From Rhodococcus sp. HNM0563 (GTDB lineage Bacteria > Actinomycetota > Actinomycetes > Mycobacteriales > Mycobacteriaceae), in NCBI RefSeq assembly GCF_012726195.1, contig NZ_JAASAF010000005.1, forward strand, positions 124,001-188,000: a stretch of 64,000 bases of DNA. Reading direction: 5' to 3'. This document shows, one piece after another, positions 39,492-49,530 of this stretch. The position numbers were made by a program, and so were the translations under genes. Under the pieces are notes generated by a model. The model was not told the origin of the DNA and made no database searches. It saw nothing but the letters and a program-made list of their open reading frames with translations. The stretch's first letter is position 1. Every line of letters begins with the position of its first letter.

Positions 39492-40592
39492 GTGAGCGAC
39501 ACCCGCGGGGTCATCGCTTCCGCACGCAGCATCGTCGTCAAGATCGGATCGTCGGCCATCACGAGCCTGGCCGGGGGGCTCGACCGTGAGCGCCTCGATC
39601 GACTCGTCGACGCCATCGAAGGACGTATGCAGGCCGGTTCGAACGTCACCGTCGTGTCCTCGGGCGCGGTCGGTGCCGGGCTGGCGCCCCTCGGACTGAC
39701 CGCGCGACCACGCGATCTCGCGACCAAACAGGCTGCCGCGAGCGTGGGACAACTCGCACTGGCGCACGCGTGGGGGACCTCGTTCGCCCGGTACGACCGC
39801 ACAGTCGGGCAGGTGCTCCTCACCGCCGACGACATCGCCCGTCGTACCCAGCATCGCAACGCGCAGCGCACCCTCGACCGACTTCGTTCACTCGGCGCGG
39901 TGCCCGTCGTCAACGAGAACGACACCGTCGCGACCGTCGAGCTACGATTCGGCGACAACGACCGTCTCGCCGCTCTCGTATCGCACCTGACCAGCGCGGA
40001 CGCACTCGTTCTCCTCTCGGACGTCGACGGGCTGTACGACGGCGATCCCCGCAACGGGGGGGCGACCTTGATCCCGGAGGTCACCAGCCCGGAAGATCTC
40101 GACGGTGTCGTGGCGGGCTCGGGCGGTGCACTCGGAACCGGTGGGATGGCGACCAAGCTTTCCGCGGCGCGGCTCGCCGCAGACTCCGGGGTCCCGGTGT
40201 TGCTGGCTGCCGCGTCGGATGCGGCACGGGCATTGGGCGCTGCCGACGTGGGCACCGCCTTCGCTGCGCGGCCCGAGCGAATGTCGGCCCGCCACTTCTG
40301 GGTTCGGCACGCGGCCGATACGGTCGGTACCTTGCACCTCGATGCGGGGGCAGTGCGTGCCATCGTCGAACGACGCAGGTCGCTGCTCGCAGCGGGCGTG
40401 ACGGGTATGAGCGGCAGCTTCCATGCCGGCGACGTGGTCGCGCTCGTGGGCCCCGACGACCGCACTGTCGCGCGTGGTGTTGTGGCCTACGACCCGAGCG
40501 AACTCGACTTCATGATCGGCTTCTCCACGAGGCAGTTGCCTCAGGATCTGCAGCGACCGGTCGTGCACGCCGACGACCTGGTACGCATTTAG
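39492..40592 (+). CDS. proB: Glutamate 5-kinase
   Basis: This 366-residue enzyme phosphorylates glutamate, the first step of proline synthesis. The amino-acid-kinase core starts [12 protein letters not shown]. It contains [26 protein letters not shown] and [14 protein letters not shown]-terminal PUA domain occupies about residues 280-366. The GTG at 39492 has GAGGAG upstream. It is coupled in order to obg. The stop overlaps the convergent LysR gene by four bases. Confidence 0.97.
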   Translation: MSDTRGVIASARSIVVKIGSSAITSLAGGLDRERLDRLVDAIEGRMQAGSNVTVVSSGAVGAGLAPLGLTARPRDLATKQAAASVGQLALAHAWGTSFARYDRTVGQVLLTADDIARRTQHRNAQRTLDRLRSLGAVPVVNENDTVATVELRFGDNDRLAALVSHLTSADALVLLSDVDGLYDGDPRNGGATLIPEVTSPEDLDGVVAGSGGALGTGGMATKLSAARLAADSGVPVLLAAASDAARALGAADVGTAFAARPERMSARHFWVRHAADTVGTLHLDAGAVRAIVERRRSLLAAGVTGMSGSFHAGDVVALVGPDDRTVARGVVAYDPSELDFMIGFSTRQLPQDLQRPVVHADDLVRI

Positions 40593-41500
40593 TCCGAAGA
40601 TTCTCGGCGGGCCCTGAAAGGTGTAGCCGCGCGATGTAGTGCGGCGCTCACTGCGGCAAAGGCCGGCCGGTGCTTGCTGCCCGAGCGGTACGCGATGCGG
40701 GTTCGTCTCCCGGCAGGGAGGGCTGTGAGCGACACTCCCGGAGGGACATCGATCGCGCCGAGTTGCGGTACCAATGCGACACCGGCTCCTGCTGCAACCA
40801 GTCGCAGGACCGTCGCGAAATCGTCGATCCGGTGGGTTACCTGCGGCTCGAAGCCCTGCGATTGGCAGGTGCGCACGGCCATGGTGTGGCACAGGGTTCC
40901 GCGGTTTCCGAGAATCCAGCGACTCTCGGCGTGGTCACGCACCACTGCAAGACCGGTCGCGTTCGGGCGGATGGAGGAGGCCAGGTACACGATCTCGTCG
41001 AGGAGCGGCTCGAGCTCGATGCCGGATCCCATCGTGGAGGGAACATTGTCGTACTCGTGCACAAGTGCCATCTCCAAGTGCCCTCCGCGCAGGAGATCCG
41101 GCACATCGGCTGGGTCGACTTCGACGATCGTCACCTCCAATTCCCTTTCTGAACGGCCGATTTCCAGCATCGCGGGGAGAGCAATCGACTGTAGGGCGGT
41201 GGGGAACGTCCCCAAACGGACCGACCCCGACAGCCCCCGCGCGCTCGCGGCGAGCGCAGCCTCGGCCCGTTCCAATTCGGCAAGAAGGGTCTCGGCGTGC
41301 TCGACGAGAGTGACCCCCGCCGCAGTAAGGCTCACTCGACGCCCCGTGCGAACCAGGAGAGGCCTCTTCACCTCGCGTTCGAGTGCGGAAAGCTGTTGCG
41401 ACACCGCTGACGGCGTATACGAGAGAGCGTCAGCCACGGCCGCAATGGTGCCTCGATGGGCGAGCTCGCGGAGCAGTCGGAGTTTGCGGACGTCGAGCAT
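40589..41500 (-). CDS. LysR-family transcriptional regulator
   Basis: This 303-residue LysR protein has an N-terminal winged helix ([35 protein letters not shown]) and a periplasmic-binding-like effector domain from about residue 90. It is divergent from a DapA-like aldolase gene 49 bp away, so that gene is the likely target. The spacer holds a repeated ATGCTAA motif (41512-41518 and 41528-41534), possibly part of its binding site. The inducer is unknown. Confidence 0.88.
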   Translation of the reverse strand: MLDVRKLRLLRELAHRGTIAAVADALSYTPSAVSQQLSALEREVKRPLLVRTGRRVSLTAAGVTLVEHAETLLAELERAEAALAASARGLSGSVRLGTFPTALQSIALPAMLEIGRSERELEVTIVEVDPADVPDLLRGGHLEMALVHEYDNVPSTMGSGIELEPLLDEIVYLASSIRPNATGLAVVRDHAESRWILGNRGTLCHTMAVRTCQSQGFEPQVTHRIDDFATVLRLVAAGAGVALVPQLGAIDVPPGVSLTALPAGRRTRIAYRSGSKHRPAFAAVSAALHRAATPFRARRESSD

Positions 41501-41549
41501 CAGAACAGCTTATGCTAAAAAGCCTGAATGCTAACTGGATCTGTAGTGC

Positions 41550-42485
41550 ATGAGCATCGAAACTAGGTGCATGACTTTTCGGCCATCCGGAATTCTCGTC
41601 CCGCTCGTCACCCCGTTCGCAGAGAATGGTGGCATCGCATATGCCGATCTGGAACGCCTCGCACACGACATCGTCGTCGACGGCGCCACCGGGATCGTCG
41701 CGTTGGGGACGACTGCAGAGGTCAGTGCATTGAGCACACGGGAACGTCAGGACGTCGTACGAATCTGTGGGAGGGTGTGCCGAGAGCACGACGTTCCGCT
41801 CATCGTCGGTGCAGGTTCCAACGACACGGCCGGCACGGTGCGGGCCATCGACGAACTGAGCTCGGAGGCCGACGTCGCGGCAGCACTGGTGGTGGTCCCG
41901 TATTACACACGTCCATCCGAGCCGGGAGTCGTGGCGCACTTCGAGTACGTGGCCGAGCGCAGCCCGGTGCCCTCGGTCCTGTACAACGTGCCGTACCGAA
42001 CAGCGCAGCGACTGGGCTGGGAGTCGATCGTCCGGCTGTCGGAGCATCCCCGAATTGTCGGGATCAAGCAGGCGGCCGGCTCGGTGGATACCGACACTGC
42101 GCGACTCCTTGCGGAGTCCTCGGACTCGTTCTCGATTCTCGCCGGTGAGGACACGCTGGTCTCGCCTCTGCTGGCAATGGGTGCCGAGGGGGCGATCCTG
42201 GCAACTGCGAACGTCTACGCACGCGAGTTCGCGGAGCTCTTCCAGCTGTGGACCGGTGGCGATCCCGCCCGGGCGCGGGCAGCGGGCAACCGACTCGTCG
42301 GACCGGCCAGTGCATTGATGTCCCAGCCCAACCCGACCCTCATCAAGGCGGTTCTTCATGCAGAGGGACGGATCTCCACACCGAATGTGCGGTTGCCGTT
42401 ACTCCCCGCACGTGAGCTTCCTGCTCCTCGCGACCTACTCCGATCCCTCGCAGAGATCGCGCCGATCGACGAACGCTGCGGCTGA
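41550..42485 (+). CDS. DapA-family aldolase/synthase (dihydrodipicolinate synthase-like)
   Basis: This 311-residue TIM-barrel protein belongs to the Schiff-base aldolase family. Lys173 in GIKQAAGS is the Schiff-base lysine, and Tyr145 in YNVPYRT is the catalytic tyrosine. The GTTGE motif reads GTTAE, a small deviation at the carboxylate-binding loop. Because it is paired with a LysR regulator and not with lysine genes, I think it is a catabolic aldolase or a specialised paralogue and not the housekeeping DapA. An in-frame ATG at 41571 is an alternative start; no clear ribosome site supports either. Confidence 0.8.
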   Translation: MSIETRCMTFRPSGILVPLVTPFAENGGIAYADLERLAHDIVVDGATGIVALGTTAEVSALSTRERQDVVRICGRVCREHDVPLIVGAGSNDTAGTVRAIDELSSEADVAAALVVVPYYTRPSEPGVVAHFEYVAERSPVPSVLYNVPYRTAQRLGWESIVRLSEHPRIVGIKQAAGSVDTDTARLLAESSDSFSILAGEDTLVSPLLAMGAEGAILATANVYAREFAELFQLWTGGDPARARAAGNRLVGPASALMSQPNPTLIKAVLHAEGRISTPNVRLPLLPARELPAPRDLLRSLAEIAPIDERCG

Positions 42486-42600
42486 TGCAGATCTAGCGAC
42501 ACTTTCCCCACGTAGTGCGGCTTTCCTTTGCCTCACGACCCACGGCAACCCGAGCAACGCGAGGAAAGTTGGTGTGGGATTTGGGGTCGCGCGCGCAATG

Positions 42601-43443
42601 TCATGATCCGGAGAGCGCGCCAAGCACCTCAGAGGTGCCCGCCTCGACCTTGACCGTCGCGTGGGTGTCTCCGCGGGTAGGTCCCCGGTTCACGATCGCC
42701 ACCGGGATATCGCGCTCGACGGCGCGACGGACGAAACGCAGCCCCGACTGCACCGTGAGCGAACTCCCCGCGACGAGAAGCACATCGGCCTGATCGACCA
42801 ACGCGTAAGCGGCATCGACGCGGGGTCGGGGCACGATCTCACCGAAGTACACGATGTCGGGTTTGAGCATGCCGCCGCACTGGTCGCAGTCGACGACGGT
42901 GAAATCACCGGTGTCTACGACGACGGCGTCGGCGTCGGGCGCAACCTCGAGGCCGGTAACAGCGTGTGCGCGTTCCGTGAATCCGGGGTTCGCTGCGGAC
43001 AACCGTTCGTGCAGGGTGAATCGTGAGATGCGGTTGGTGCACGCGAGACACCGGACCTGAGCGTATGAGCCATGCAGGTCTATCACCCGGCGACTGCCGG
43101 CCTTGGTGTGCAGCAGGTCGACGTTCTGGGTGATGACACCGAGGACCGCTCCACTTCGCTCCAGCGCGGCGACCGCGCGGTGACCGGCGTTCGGTCGTGC
43201 CGCATCCATGTGTCGCCACCCGACGTGGTTACGGGCCCAGTATCGCTGGCGGAACACCGGGTCGCCGACGAACTGCTGGAACGTCATGGGGTTGCGCGGC
43301 GGGGAATCGGGCCCCCGGTAGTCGGGAATCCCGGAATCCGTCGACACCCCGGCCCCGGTGAGGACAGCAATGCGTCGCCCGTCCACGAGCGAACGCAATG
43401 TCTCGGACGGGATCGTCACCGTCGACTCTCGGGTACCGAACAC
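42601..43443 (-). CDS. Sir2-family NAD-dependent protein deacetylase
   Basis: This 280-residue sirtuin removes acyl groups from lysines using NAD. It shows [27 protein letters not shown] and the catalytic HGS, then the zinc pairs CLAC and CDQC, and GSSLTV near the end. The GTG at 43443 has AAGGAGG five bases before. It lies just downstream of the ligase gene on the same strand (24-bp gap), so the two may be co-transcribed. Confidence 0.92.
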   Translation of the reverse strand: MFGTRESTVTIPSETLRSLVDGRRIAVLTGAGVSTDSGIPDYRGPDSPPRNPMTFQQFVGDPVFRQRYWARNHVGWRHMDAARPNAGHRAVAALERSGAVLGVITQNVDLLHTKAGSRRVIDLHGSYAQVRCLACTNRISRFTLHERLSAANPGFTERAHAVTGLEVAPDADAVVVDTGDFTVVDCDQCGGMLKPDIVYFGEIVPRPRVDAAYALVDQADVLLVAGSSLTVQSGLRFVRRAVERDIPVAIVNRGPTRGDTHATVKVEAGTSEVLGALSGS

Positions 43444-43467
43444 GGGGCCCTCCTTCGCGGCACCATC

Positions 43468-45006
43468 CTATTCCCGGACTGTTGTGTTCGGTCCGCGGGC
43501 GGGCAGGAGGTCTCGGACAACGTCGATACTGTCGGCGTCGGCAGGAGACTTGTCGGGGCGGTAGCGCAGGACCCTGGCGAAACGCAGCGTGACACCACCC
43601 GGATATCGGATGCTGGACTGCACACCGTCGAGCTCGATCTCCACGACCAACGCGGGCCGCAGGTACACGGTGTGCTCATCGCGGTGGGATTCGAACGCGG
43701 GAAACTCGCTGGTCTGCCACCGCAACAGTTCGTCGGTCAATCCCTTGAAGGTCTTACCGACCATGATCGGTGAACCTCCGTCGGGGTCGCGCGCACCGAG
43801 GTGCAGATTGGACAGGAACCCGGTGCGGCGCCCGTATCCCCATTCGGCACCGAGAACGATCAGGTCGAGTGTGTGCTCGGGCTTGACCTTCTGCCACGAG
43901 TGGCCGCGGCGACCGGCCAGATAGCGAGCCGACAAGGACTTGATCATGATCCCCTCGTGACCGTGTTCGAGGGCGGCGTCCAGGTGAGCATGCGCAGCAG
44001 CCGGATCCGGTGCCACGACCGACGGAATCCTGTGCGCGCCTGCGGCGCGATCCAGGAACGTAAGGCGTTCGGACAGTGGAAGATCGAGTAGATCCACGCC
44101 GTCCAGGTGGAGGCAGTCGAAGAAGAACGGGTGGAGGAGGAGCTCGCGTGTGGTGCTCGCCCCGAAGCGGCTCATGGTCTCCTGGAACGGCCGGGGACGC
44201 CCGGAATCGGTGAGGGCGAGTGTCTCCCCGTCCAGCACAACACTGCGGCACGGTAGTGCGGCCACGAGTTCGACGAGTTCGGGCACCGACGAGGTGATCT
44301 CGCGCAGGGTCCGGGTGAAGACCCACACCGAATCGCCGGCGCGATGCACCTGGATGCGCGCACCGTCGAGCTTGTACTCGACACTGCATTCCCCGGCGAA
44401 CTCGTCGAGCGCTGACTCGAGGGATTCAGCGGGCACGGCAAGCATCGGCCGGACAGGTCGCCCGAGTTCGAGTCGGAACGCGGCAAGGGCGCTTTGCCCA
44501 CCGGCAAGCGCAGCGGCTGCCGCGCGGGAAAGCTGCCCCGAGAGCATCACCGCTCGTCGTACGGTGTCGGCAGGCAGCTCCGCGGTGACCGCTACGGCGT
44601 CGATCATCACGCCTTCGAGTGCACCTTGTCGGAGTTCCCCTCCGAGTAGCTGTGCCAGGAATGCCTGTTCCTGCGCCGTGGCACGGGTGAACAGCTCGGA
44701 GAGCAGAGTCTGCCTCGACCCGGTCGATCCGGGACCGGACAGGCCGGCGATGCGGTCGACGAGAGAGTCGACATCCGTTACCACCAGCGTCGGATGTGTA
44801 GCGGGGGTTGCCTGCAACACCATGAGGGTGCGGAATCCGATGCCGATGCGCCCTTGTGGCAGCGCTCCGGACAGCCACGACACCACCGGCTCGACCTCCC
44901 CGGCGGTCGCCTGTTCGAGGAGCGCACGCAGGGCGGCGATCTTGACCTTCCTCGACCGCGTCGCGGCAACTGCGGCGGAGGTCTCGACCACCTGTGTGAA
45001 GAACAC
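43468..45006 (-). CDS. ligB: ATP-dependent DNA ligase B
   Basis: This 512-residue ATP-dependent ligase has an N-terminal helical DNA-binding domain (1-190). The adenylation domain follows, with the AMP-binding lysine Lys212 in EYKLDGARIQVH, then VVLDGETLAL, FDCLHLDG, HEGIMIKS and the motif V WQKVKPEHTLDLIV. An OB-fold ends the protein. The layout fits mycobacterial LigB, an accessory ligase. The GTG start has TAGCGT six bases before it, giving a probable leaderless transcript. It is divergent from the LigD-type polymerase gene. Confidence 0.94.
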   Translation of the reverse strand: MFFTQVVETSAAVAATRSRKVKIAALRALLEQATAGEVEPVVSWLSGALPQGRIGIGFRTLMVLQATPATHPTLVVTDVDSLVDRIAGLSGPGSTGSRQTLLSELFTRATAQEQAFLAQLLGGELRQGALEGVMIDAVAVTAELPADTVRRAVMLSGQLSRAAAAALAGGQSALAAFRLELGRPVRPMLAVPAESLESALDEFAGECSVEYKLDGARIQVHRAGDSVWVFTRTLREITSSVPELVELVAALPCRSVVLDGETLALTDSGRPRPFQETMSRFGASTTRELLLHPFFFDCLHLDGVDLLDLPLSERLTFLDRAAGAHRIPSVVAPDPAAAHAHLDAALEHGHEGIMIKSLSARYLAGRRGHSWQKVKPEHTLDLIVLGAEWGYGRRTGFLSNLHLGARDPDGGSPIMVGKTFKGLTDELLRWQTSEFPAFESHRDEHTVYLRPALVVEIELDGVQSSIRYPGGVTLRFARVLRYRPDKSPADADSIDVVRDLLPARGPNTTVRE

Positions 45007-45113
45007 GGTTCGACGCTATCGCCGGATTGTTCTCGATGTCGACGAATGCGGGATGTGGCGCGCAGCGACCGGCGACCATGGAGTGTAGGGCGACGCGACG
45101 AGGGGAGACGGGG

Positions 45114-46079
45114 ATGGGAGCAGCAAAGGATTCGTCGAAGGCTGTGGAAATCGACGTCGACGGCAGGGCGGTACGGATCTCGCATCCCGAACGCATCTAC
45201 TTTCCGGCGCTCGGCATCACCAAGCTCGACCTGGCCCGGTACTACATCGCCGTCGGAGACGGTATCGTCCGCGCATTGCGGGACCGGCCGTGCATGCTGC
45301 ACCGATTTCCCGACGGTCTCGACGGCGACAAGGTGCACCAGAAGCGACTGCCGCGCGGTGCACCGGACTGGGTGCAGACCGTCCGTGTGCACTTTCCCCG
45401 GTACAACCGAGACGCCGACGAACTGTGCGTCACCCATCTCGCGGATGTCGTGTGGGCGGTACAGATGTCGACGGTGGAGTTCCACCCGTGGAACTCACGC
45501 CGCGCCGACGTGGAGAAGCCGGACGAGTGGCGGATCGATCTCGATCCGATGCCCGGATGCGACTTCGGGAAGGTGCAGCTCGTCGCGTCGATTGTGCACG
45601 AGGCGCTCGACGAACTGGGAATAGTGGGGTGGCCGAAGACCTCAGGTGGGCGCGGACTCCACGTGTACGTCCGAATCGAACCGAACTGGGAGTTCGGCGA
45701 TGTGCGCAGGGCTGCACTGGCTTTCGCGCGAGAAATAGAGCGCCGTGCGCCGGATCGGGTGACCACCGCGTGGTGGCGTAAGGACAGAGATCCGACCGCA
45801 GTGTTCGTCGACTACAACCAGAACGCCCGCGACCACACGATTGCGAGCGCGTACTCGGTCCGGGGTGTTCCGGAGGCGACCGTGTCGGCACCGGTGCGGT
45901 GGAACGAGATCGATGACCTCGATCCCCGCGACTTCACGATCGAGACCGTTCCCGAGCGATTCGCGAAACTCGGTGACCTGCAGGCCGGAATCGACGAGCG
46001 TGCGTTCTCGCTCGGGACGCTGCTGGAATGGGCTGATCGGGACGAGCGAGAATCTCCGGAGGGCACGGAACCTCAGTAG
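45114..46079 (+). CDS. Stand-alone LigD-type polymerase (AEP primase-polymerase)
   Basis: This 321-residue protein is the polymerase domain of LigD as a separate protein, similar to mycobacterial PolD1/PolD2. It begins ISHPERIYFPALGITKLDLARYY. The two metal-binding aspartates are Asp142 and Asp144 in RIDLDPMPG, and the nucleotide-binding histidine is in KTSGGRGLHVYVRI. It adds NTPs or dNTPs during gap filling or end joining. No ligase or nuclease domain is fused and no ku gene is near. GAGGGGA precedes the ATG at 45114. It is divergent from ligB over a 107-bp spacer. Confidence 0.92.
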   Translation: MGAAKDSSKAVEIDVDGRAVRISHPERIYFPALGITKLDLARYYIAVGDGIVRALRDRPCMLHRFPDGLDGDKVHQKRLPRGAPDWVQTVRVHFPRYNRDADELCVTHLADVVWAVQMSTVEFHPWNSRRADVEKPDEWRIDLDPMPGCDFGKVQLVASIVHEALDELGIVGWPKTSGGRGLHVYVRIEPNWEFGDVRRAALAFAREIERRAPDRVTTAWWRKDRDPTAVFVDYNQNARDHTIASAYSVRGVPEATVSAPVRWNEIDDLDPRDFTIETVPERFAKLGDLQAGIDERAFSLGTLLEWADRDERESPEGTEPQ

Positions 46080-47011
46080 CCGGCGCTGACATCGAGCACT
46101 GCGACCGGCTCGACGCCCGACGCGAACCGCGTGACATTCTCGATCACCCGTTCCACATAGGCGGGCATCCGCAGGGCCGGTGGATTCGAATCATGCGGGG
46201 TGACCATCGCATTGGGCAGCGACCACAAGGGGTGCCCCTCGGGAAGAGGCTCGGGATCGGTGACGTCGAGTCCGGCGCCCGCAATCGTGCCGGTCGCCAG
46301 AGCGTGGACGAGTGCCTCGGTGTCGATGAGGCTGCCGCGGGCAATGTTGACCAGCCAGGCGGTCGACTTCATCGCGGCCAACTCGGCCGCGCCGATCAGC
46401 TGCTCGGTCTCGGGCGTGGCTGCAGCTGATACGACGAAATGATCTGCAAGAGGCCAGATCTCGTCGATCCTTTCGGCCGAGAAGGTCTCGACCGCGCCGG
46501 GGACGGGACGTCCGCTGCGGTTGACGGCCAGAGCCTGCGCGCCGAGCGACGAAAGCATTGGGATGAGGGCACGTCCGATCCCGCCCGCGCCGATGATCCC
46601 GACCGTCGCTCCGCGCAATGTGCCCAGACGTGGATAGAACTCCTCGGGTTGCCACGATGTCGTCGCGAGATGCTGGGGGAGTGCTCGCACACCGGCGAGT
46701 AGCAACATCAGGGCGTGTTCGGCGACCGTTGCGGAGTAGGCGCCGGCCGCAGACGACCAGAGTATCTGCGGGTGACGCTTGATGATGCCCCACTCGAGCC
46801 ATTGCTCGACTCCCGCGGAGGGCAATTGAACCCAGCGGACCGACTCGGGCAGAGCCGGAGGGAACGAGTCCGGCCCGCTGGTCCAGATCAGTGCGTCGGG
46901 CCTCTCCTCGAGTGGCACCGGGATGCCACCTCCGCTGCTGACCGCCCGTACGAACATGGCGTCGGACCTGGGACCGACAGCAATGCGGGGCGAACGCTGA
47001 GTGGAGGCCAT
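46073..47011 (-). CDS. D-isomer-specific 2-hydroxyacid dehydrogenase family protein
   Basis: This 312-residue NAD(P)-dependent dehydrogenase has a Rossmann domain with GIIGAGGIGRALIPML. The catalytic triad appears as Arg in NIARGSLID, an acidic residue in DPEPLPEGHPLW and His in VTPHDSN. It resembles the glyoxylate/hydroxypyruvate reductase branch. TAGAGT lies seven bases before the ATG at 47011, pointing to a leaderless mRNA. Its 3' end overlaps the polymerase gene by seven bases on the opposite strand. The substrate is unknown. Confidence 0.87.
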   Translation of the reverse strand: MASTQRSPRIAVGPRSDAMFVRAVSSGGGIPVPLEERPDALIWTSGPDSFPPALPESVRWVQLPSAGVEQWLEWGIIKRHPQILWSSAAGAYSATVAEHALMLLLAGVRALPQHLATTSWQPEEFYPRLGTLRGATVGIIGAGGIGRALIPMLSSLGAQALAVNRSGRPVPGAVETFSAERIDEIWPLADHFVVSAAATPETEQLIGAAELAAMKSTAWLVNIARGSLIDTEALVHALATGTIAGAGLDVTDPEPLPEGHPLWSLPNAMVTPHDSNPPALRMPAYVERVIENVTRFASGVEPVAVLDVSAGY

Positions 47012-47074
47012 GGCCTCGACTCTATGCGTCCACCCCGCATCGGTCACGCTGTGTGACCCCGATGTTCGGAACGA

Positions 47075-47476
47075 TCAGGCGGTTTCTTCGACGATGAGCG
47101 GGTAGACCCCGTTCTCGTCGTGCACCTCACGGCCGGTGACCGGGGGATTGAACACGCACAGCATCCGCATGCGGGTCTCCGGCTCGACGCGGTGCCGCTC
47201 GTGCCCGTTGAGTAGGTACATGGATCCGGGTCCGAGGTCGTACACGACATCGTTGTCCAGGTCGCGCAGCTTGCCGGTGCCCTCCACCAGCCAGACGGCC
47301 TCGATGTGGTTGGCATAGTGGAACTCGTTGATCGTCCCGGCCTCGATAGTCGTCTCATGGAACGAGAAGCCGACCTTGTCACCGGCGAGGACGATGCGCT
47401 TGCTGCGCCACTGTCCGTCATCGGAGGTGATGTCGCGCTCGGTATCGGTGATTTCCTCGGTGGTGCGCACGATCAT
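47075..47476 (-). CDS. ectC: L-ectoine synthase
   Basis: This 133-residue cupin closes N-gamma-acetyl-diaminobutyrate to ectoine, the last step. It begins MIVRTTEEI and contains FSFHETTIEAGTINEFHYANH with the metal-binding residues, then YLLNGHERH. The length is normal for EctC. It follows ectB by 43 bp in an ectABC operon. No ectD hydroxylase or aspartokinase gene follows, so only ectoine and not hydroxyectoine is encoded here. Confidence 0.96.
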   Translation of the reverse strand: MIVRTTEEITDTERDITSDDGQWRSKRIVLAGDKVGFSFHETTIEAGTINEFHYANHIEAVWLVEGTGKLRDLDNDVVYDLGPGSMYLLNGHERHRVEPETRMRMLCVFNPPVTGREVHDENGVYPLIVEETA

Positions 47477-47519
47477 GTGAAGCGATGCTCTTTCTATTGG
47501 TGAACTGGGAAGTCAGTGG

Positions 47520-48803
47520 TCAGGAACGGACCTTGGCGGTGGCCTCCGCGAGGATGTTCAGACCGTACTCGAGTTCGTCATCGGTGATGGTCAGCGGCGG
47601 CAGCAGCTTGACCACCTCGTCGGACGGACCCGACGTCTCGGCCAGCAGGCCCTTCTCGAATGCGAGGGCACACACCTTCTGGGCATCCGACGGATCATCG
47701 AACACGAGACCCTGGACCAGGCCGCGGCCGCGAGTGGACACACCCTCGAACATGTCCGACAGGTTCATGAAGGTCTGGTGGATGCGCTCACCCTTACGGA
47801 GTGTGCCGCGCTCGAGCTCGTCGTTGGTCCAGTAGTGGTTCAGCGCTGCAGTTGCCGTGATGAACGACGGGCTGTTCCCGCGGAAGGTGCCGTTGTGCTC
47901 ACCCGGGCCCCAGACGTCGAGTTCGCGCTTGAACAGCGTCAGCGCCATCGGCATGCCGTACCCACCGATGGACTTCGACAGCGTCACGATGTCCGGGGTG
48001 ATGCCGGCTTCCTCGAACGAGAAGAACGCACCCGTACGGCCACAGCCCATCTGGACGTCGTCGACGATGAGCAGGATCTCGCGCTCGGCGCACAGATCTG
48101 CCAGGGCGCGGAGCCATTCTGCGCGTGCGACATTGACACCGCCCTCACCCTGAACGGTTTCGACGATGACAGCGGCGGGCCGGTTCAGGCCACTGCCGGA
48201 ATCGTCGAGGACGCGTGAGAACCACTGGAAGTCCTCGGTGACGCCGTTGAAGTAGTTGTCGAACGGCATGGGGGTGGCGTGGACGAGTGGCACACCGGCA
48301 CCGGCGCGCTTCATGGAGTTGCCGGTGACCGACAGTGCACCGAGCGTCATGCCGTGGAACGCGTTGGTGAAGTTGATGATCGATTCGCGTCCGGTGACCT
48401 TGCGGGCCAGCTTGAGCGCGGCCTCGACGGTGTTGGTACCCGTGGGGCCGGGGAACTGGACCTTGTAGTCGAGTCCGCGCGGCTTCAGGATCACGTTCTC
48501 GAAAGTCTCGAGCAGGTCGCGCTTGGCGGTGGTCATCATATCGAGGCCGTGGGTGACCCCGTCCTTCATGATGTAGTCCACCAGCGCGGACTTCAGGACC
48601 GGGTTGTTGTGGCCGTAATTGAGTGCTCCGGCGCCGGCGAAGAAATCCAGGTAGTCCTTGCCGTCCTCGCTCCGCAACCAGGAGCCGGACGCTGTTTCGA
48701 ATACTGCGGGCCACCCACGGCTGTAACTGCGAACCTCGGATTCGAGGTGCTCGAAGATATCGTTACCAGCGTGGGTGCCAGGCTTGTCTTCCAGGATGGT
48801 CAT
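47520..48803 (-). CDS. ectB: Diaminobutyrate-2-oxoglutarate transaminase
   Basis: This 427-residue class III PLP aminotransferase converts aspartate semialdehyde to 2,4-diaminobutyrate with glutamate as donor. Visible segments are DFFAGAGALNYGHNNP, PGPTGTNTVEAALKLARKVTG, VQGEGGVNVA, DDVQMGCGRTGAFFSFE and the PLP lysine in TLSKSIGGYGMP. It is the middle gene of the ectABC operon. Confidence 0.96.
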   Translation of the reverse strand: MTILEDKPGTHAGNDIFEHLESEVRSYSRGWPAVFETASGSWLRSEDGKDYLDFFAGAGALNYGHNNPVLKSALVDYIMKDGVTHGLDMMTTAKRDLLETFENVILKPRGLDYKVQFPGPTGTNTVEAALKLARKVTGRESIINFTNAFHGMTLGALSVTGNSMKRAGAGVPLVHATPMPFDNYFNGVTEDFQWFSRVLDDSGSGLNRPAAVIVETVQGEGGVNVARAEWLRALADLCAEREILLIVDDVQMGCGRTGAFFSFEEAGITPDIVTLSKSIGGYGMPMALTLFKRELDVWGPGEHNGTFRGNSPSFITATAALNHYWTNDELERGTLRKGERIHQTFMNLSDMFEGVSTRGRGLVQGLVFDDPSDAQKVCALAFEKGLLAETSGPSDEVVKLLPPLTITDDELEYGLNILAEATAKVRS

Positions 48804-48869
48804 TTTCTCTGGTCCTCCTGTTATGAATTTCGATGACGAACTCGGCGCGGAAATTCCCGTAATGCCTGA

Positions 48870-49388
48870 TCAATCGCCGATCGTGTAAAGATCTTCTGCC
48901 AGATGTGAATCGGGAAAATCGTCGGGAGCGAACAAGTCGGTTCGCGTGATATGGGTGCCACGGCGTCGTGCCAGGGCGGTGAACATGGCGATCGAAGCAG
49001 CGTTGTCGGGGCTCACGGTGGTTTCCAACCGGGTCACGCCGGACGGGCGGAGTCGGTCGAGGAGGGCGTCGAGCATGCGCCCGGCCACTCCGCGGCCACG
49101 CTGATCAGCATCGACAGCGACCTGCCATACGAACAGTGTCTGGGGGGAATCCTGCCTGCGGTAGCCGGTGATGAATCCGACCGGGCGGTCGGTCTCGTCC
49201 ACGGCCACAACAGACGTGTCGGCGAAATCGCGACACCACAGCACATACGCATAACCGGAATTGACGTCGAGTACTTCGGAATCACGGGCAATCTGCCACA
49301 AGCGCTTTCCGTCGGAGATCTCTGGGCTCCGAAAACTCAATTCAGCCGGTTCGGTGGTTGGGGTACTACTTTCCATAACGGGCTTCAT
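48870..49388 (-). CDS. ectA: Diaminobutyrate acetyltransferase
   Basis: This 172-residue GNAT enzyme acetylates diaminobutyrate with acetyl-CoA. It shows SPEISDGKRLWQIARDS, LDVNSGYAYVLWCRDF, WQVAVDADQRGRGVAGRMLDAL (acetyl-CoA loop) and TTVSPDNAAS, all typical of EctA. Two ATGs (49388 and 49376) are possible and neither has a ribosome site. TAGGTT at 49399-49404 suggests a transcript starting close to the first ATG. It is the first gene of the operon. Confidence 0.94.
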   Translation of the reverse strand: MKPVMESSTPTTEPAELSFRSPEISDGKRLWQIARDSEVLDVNSGYAYVLWCRDFADTSVVAVDETDRPVGFITGYRRQDSPQTLFVWQVAVDADQRGRGVAGRMLDALLDRLRPSGVTRLETTVSPDNAASIAMFTALARRRGTHITRTDLFAPDDFPDSHLAEDLYTIGD

Positions 49389-49530
49389 AAGTAGTTCGAA
49401 CCTAACAAGAGTGCCGATCGAAATCACCCCTTTGGTCCGAATTCGCGGGGGGATTGCCGGGTTCTGCGCAGGTGAGGCGGCTGTTGTGAGGCCGGTCACA
49501 ATTGTGTATCGTCCGTCGCTGTCCGAGCGA

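Noticed and set aside
36149-40465. A 1438-codon open frame on the minus strand opposite rne, rplU, rpmA, obg and proB
   Set aside because: It is the complement of well-established genes; high GC at third positions removes stops on the opposite strand. The translation has no family resemblance.
41550-42485. Housekeeping dapA for lysine synthesis
   Set aside because: The LysR-divergent context and the GTTAE variation point to a specialised paralogue; housekeeping dapA usually sits with dapB or ribonuclease J genes in actinobacteria.
42486-42600. A possible hairpin between the DapA-like and sirtuin genes (ACTTTCC with GGAAAGT)
   Set aside because: The arms are only seven bases and about 60 bases apart, too weak to call a terminator.
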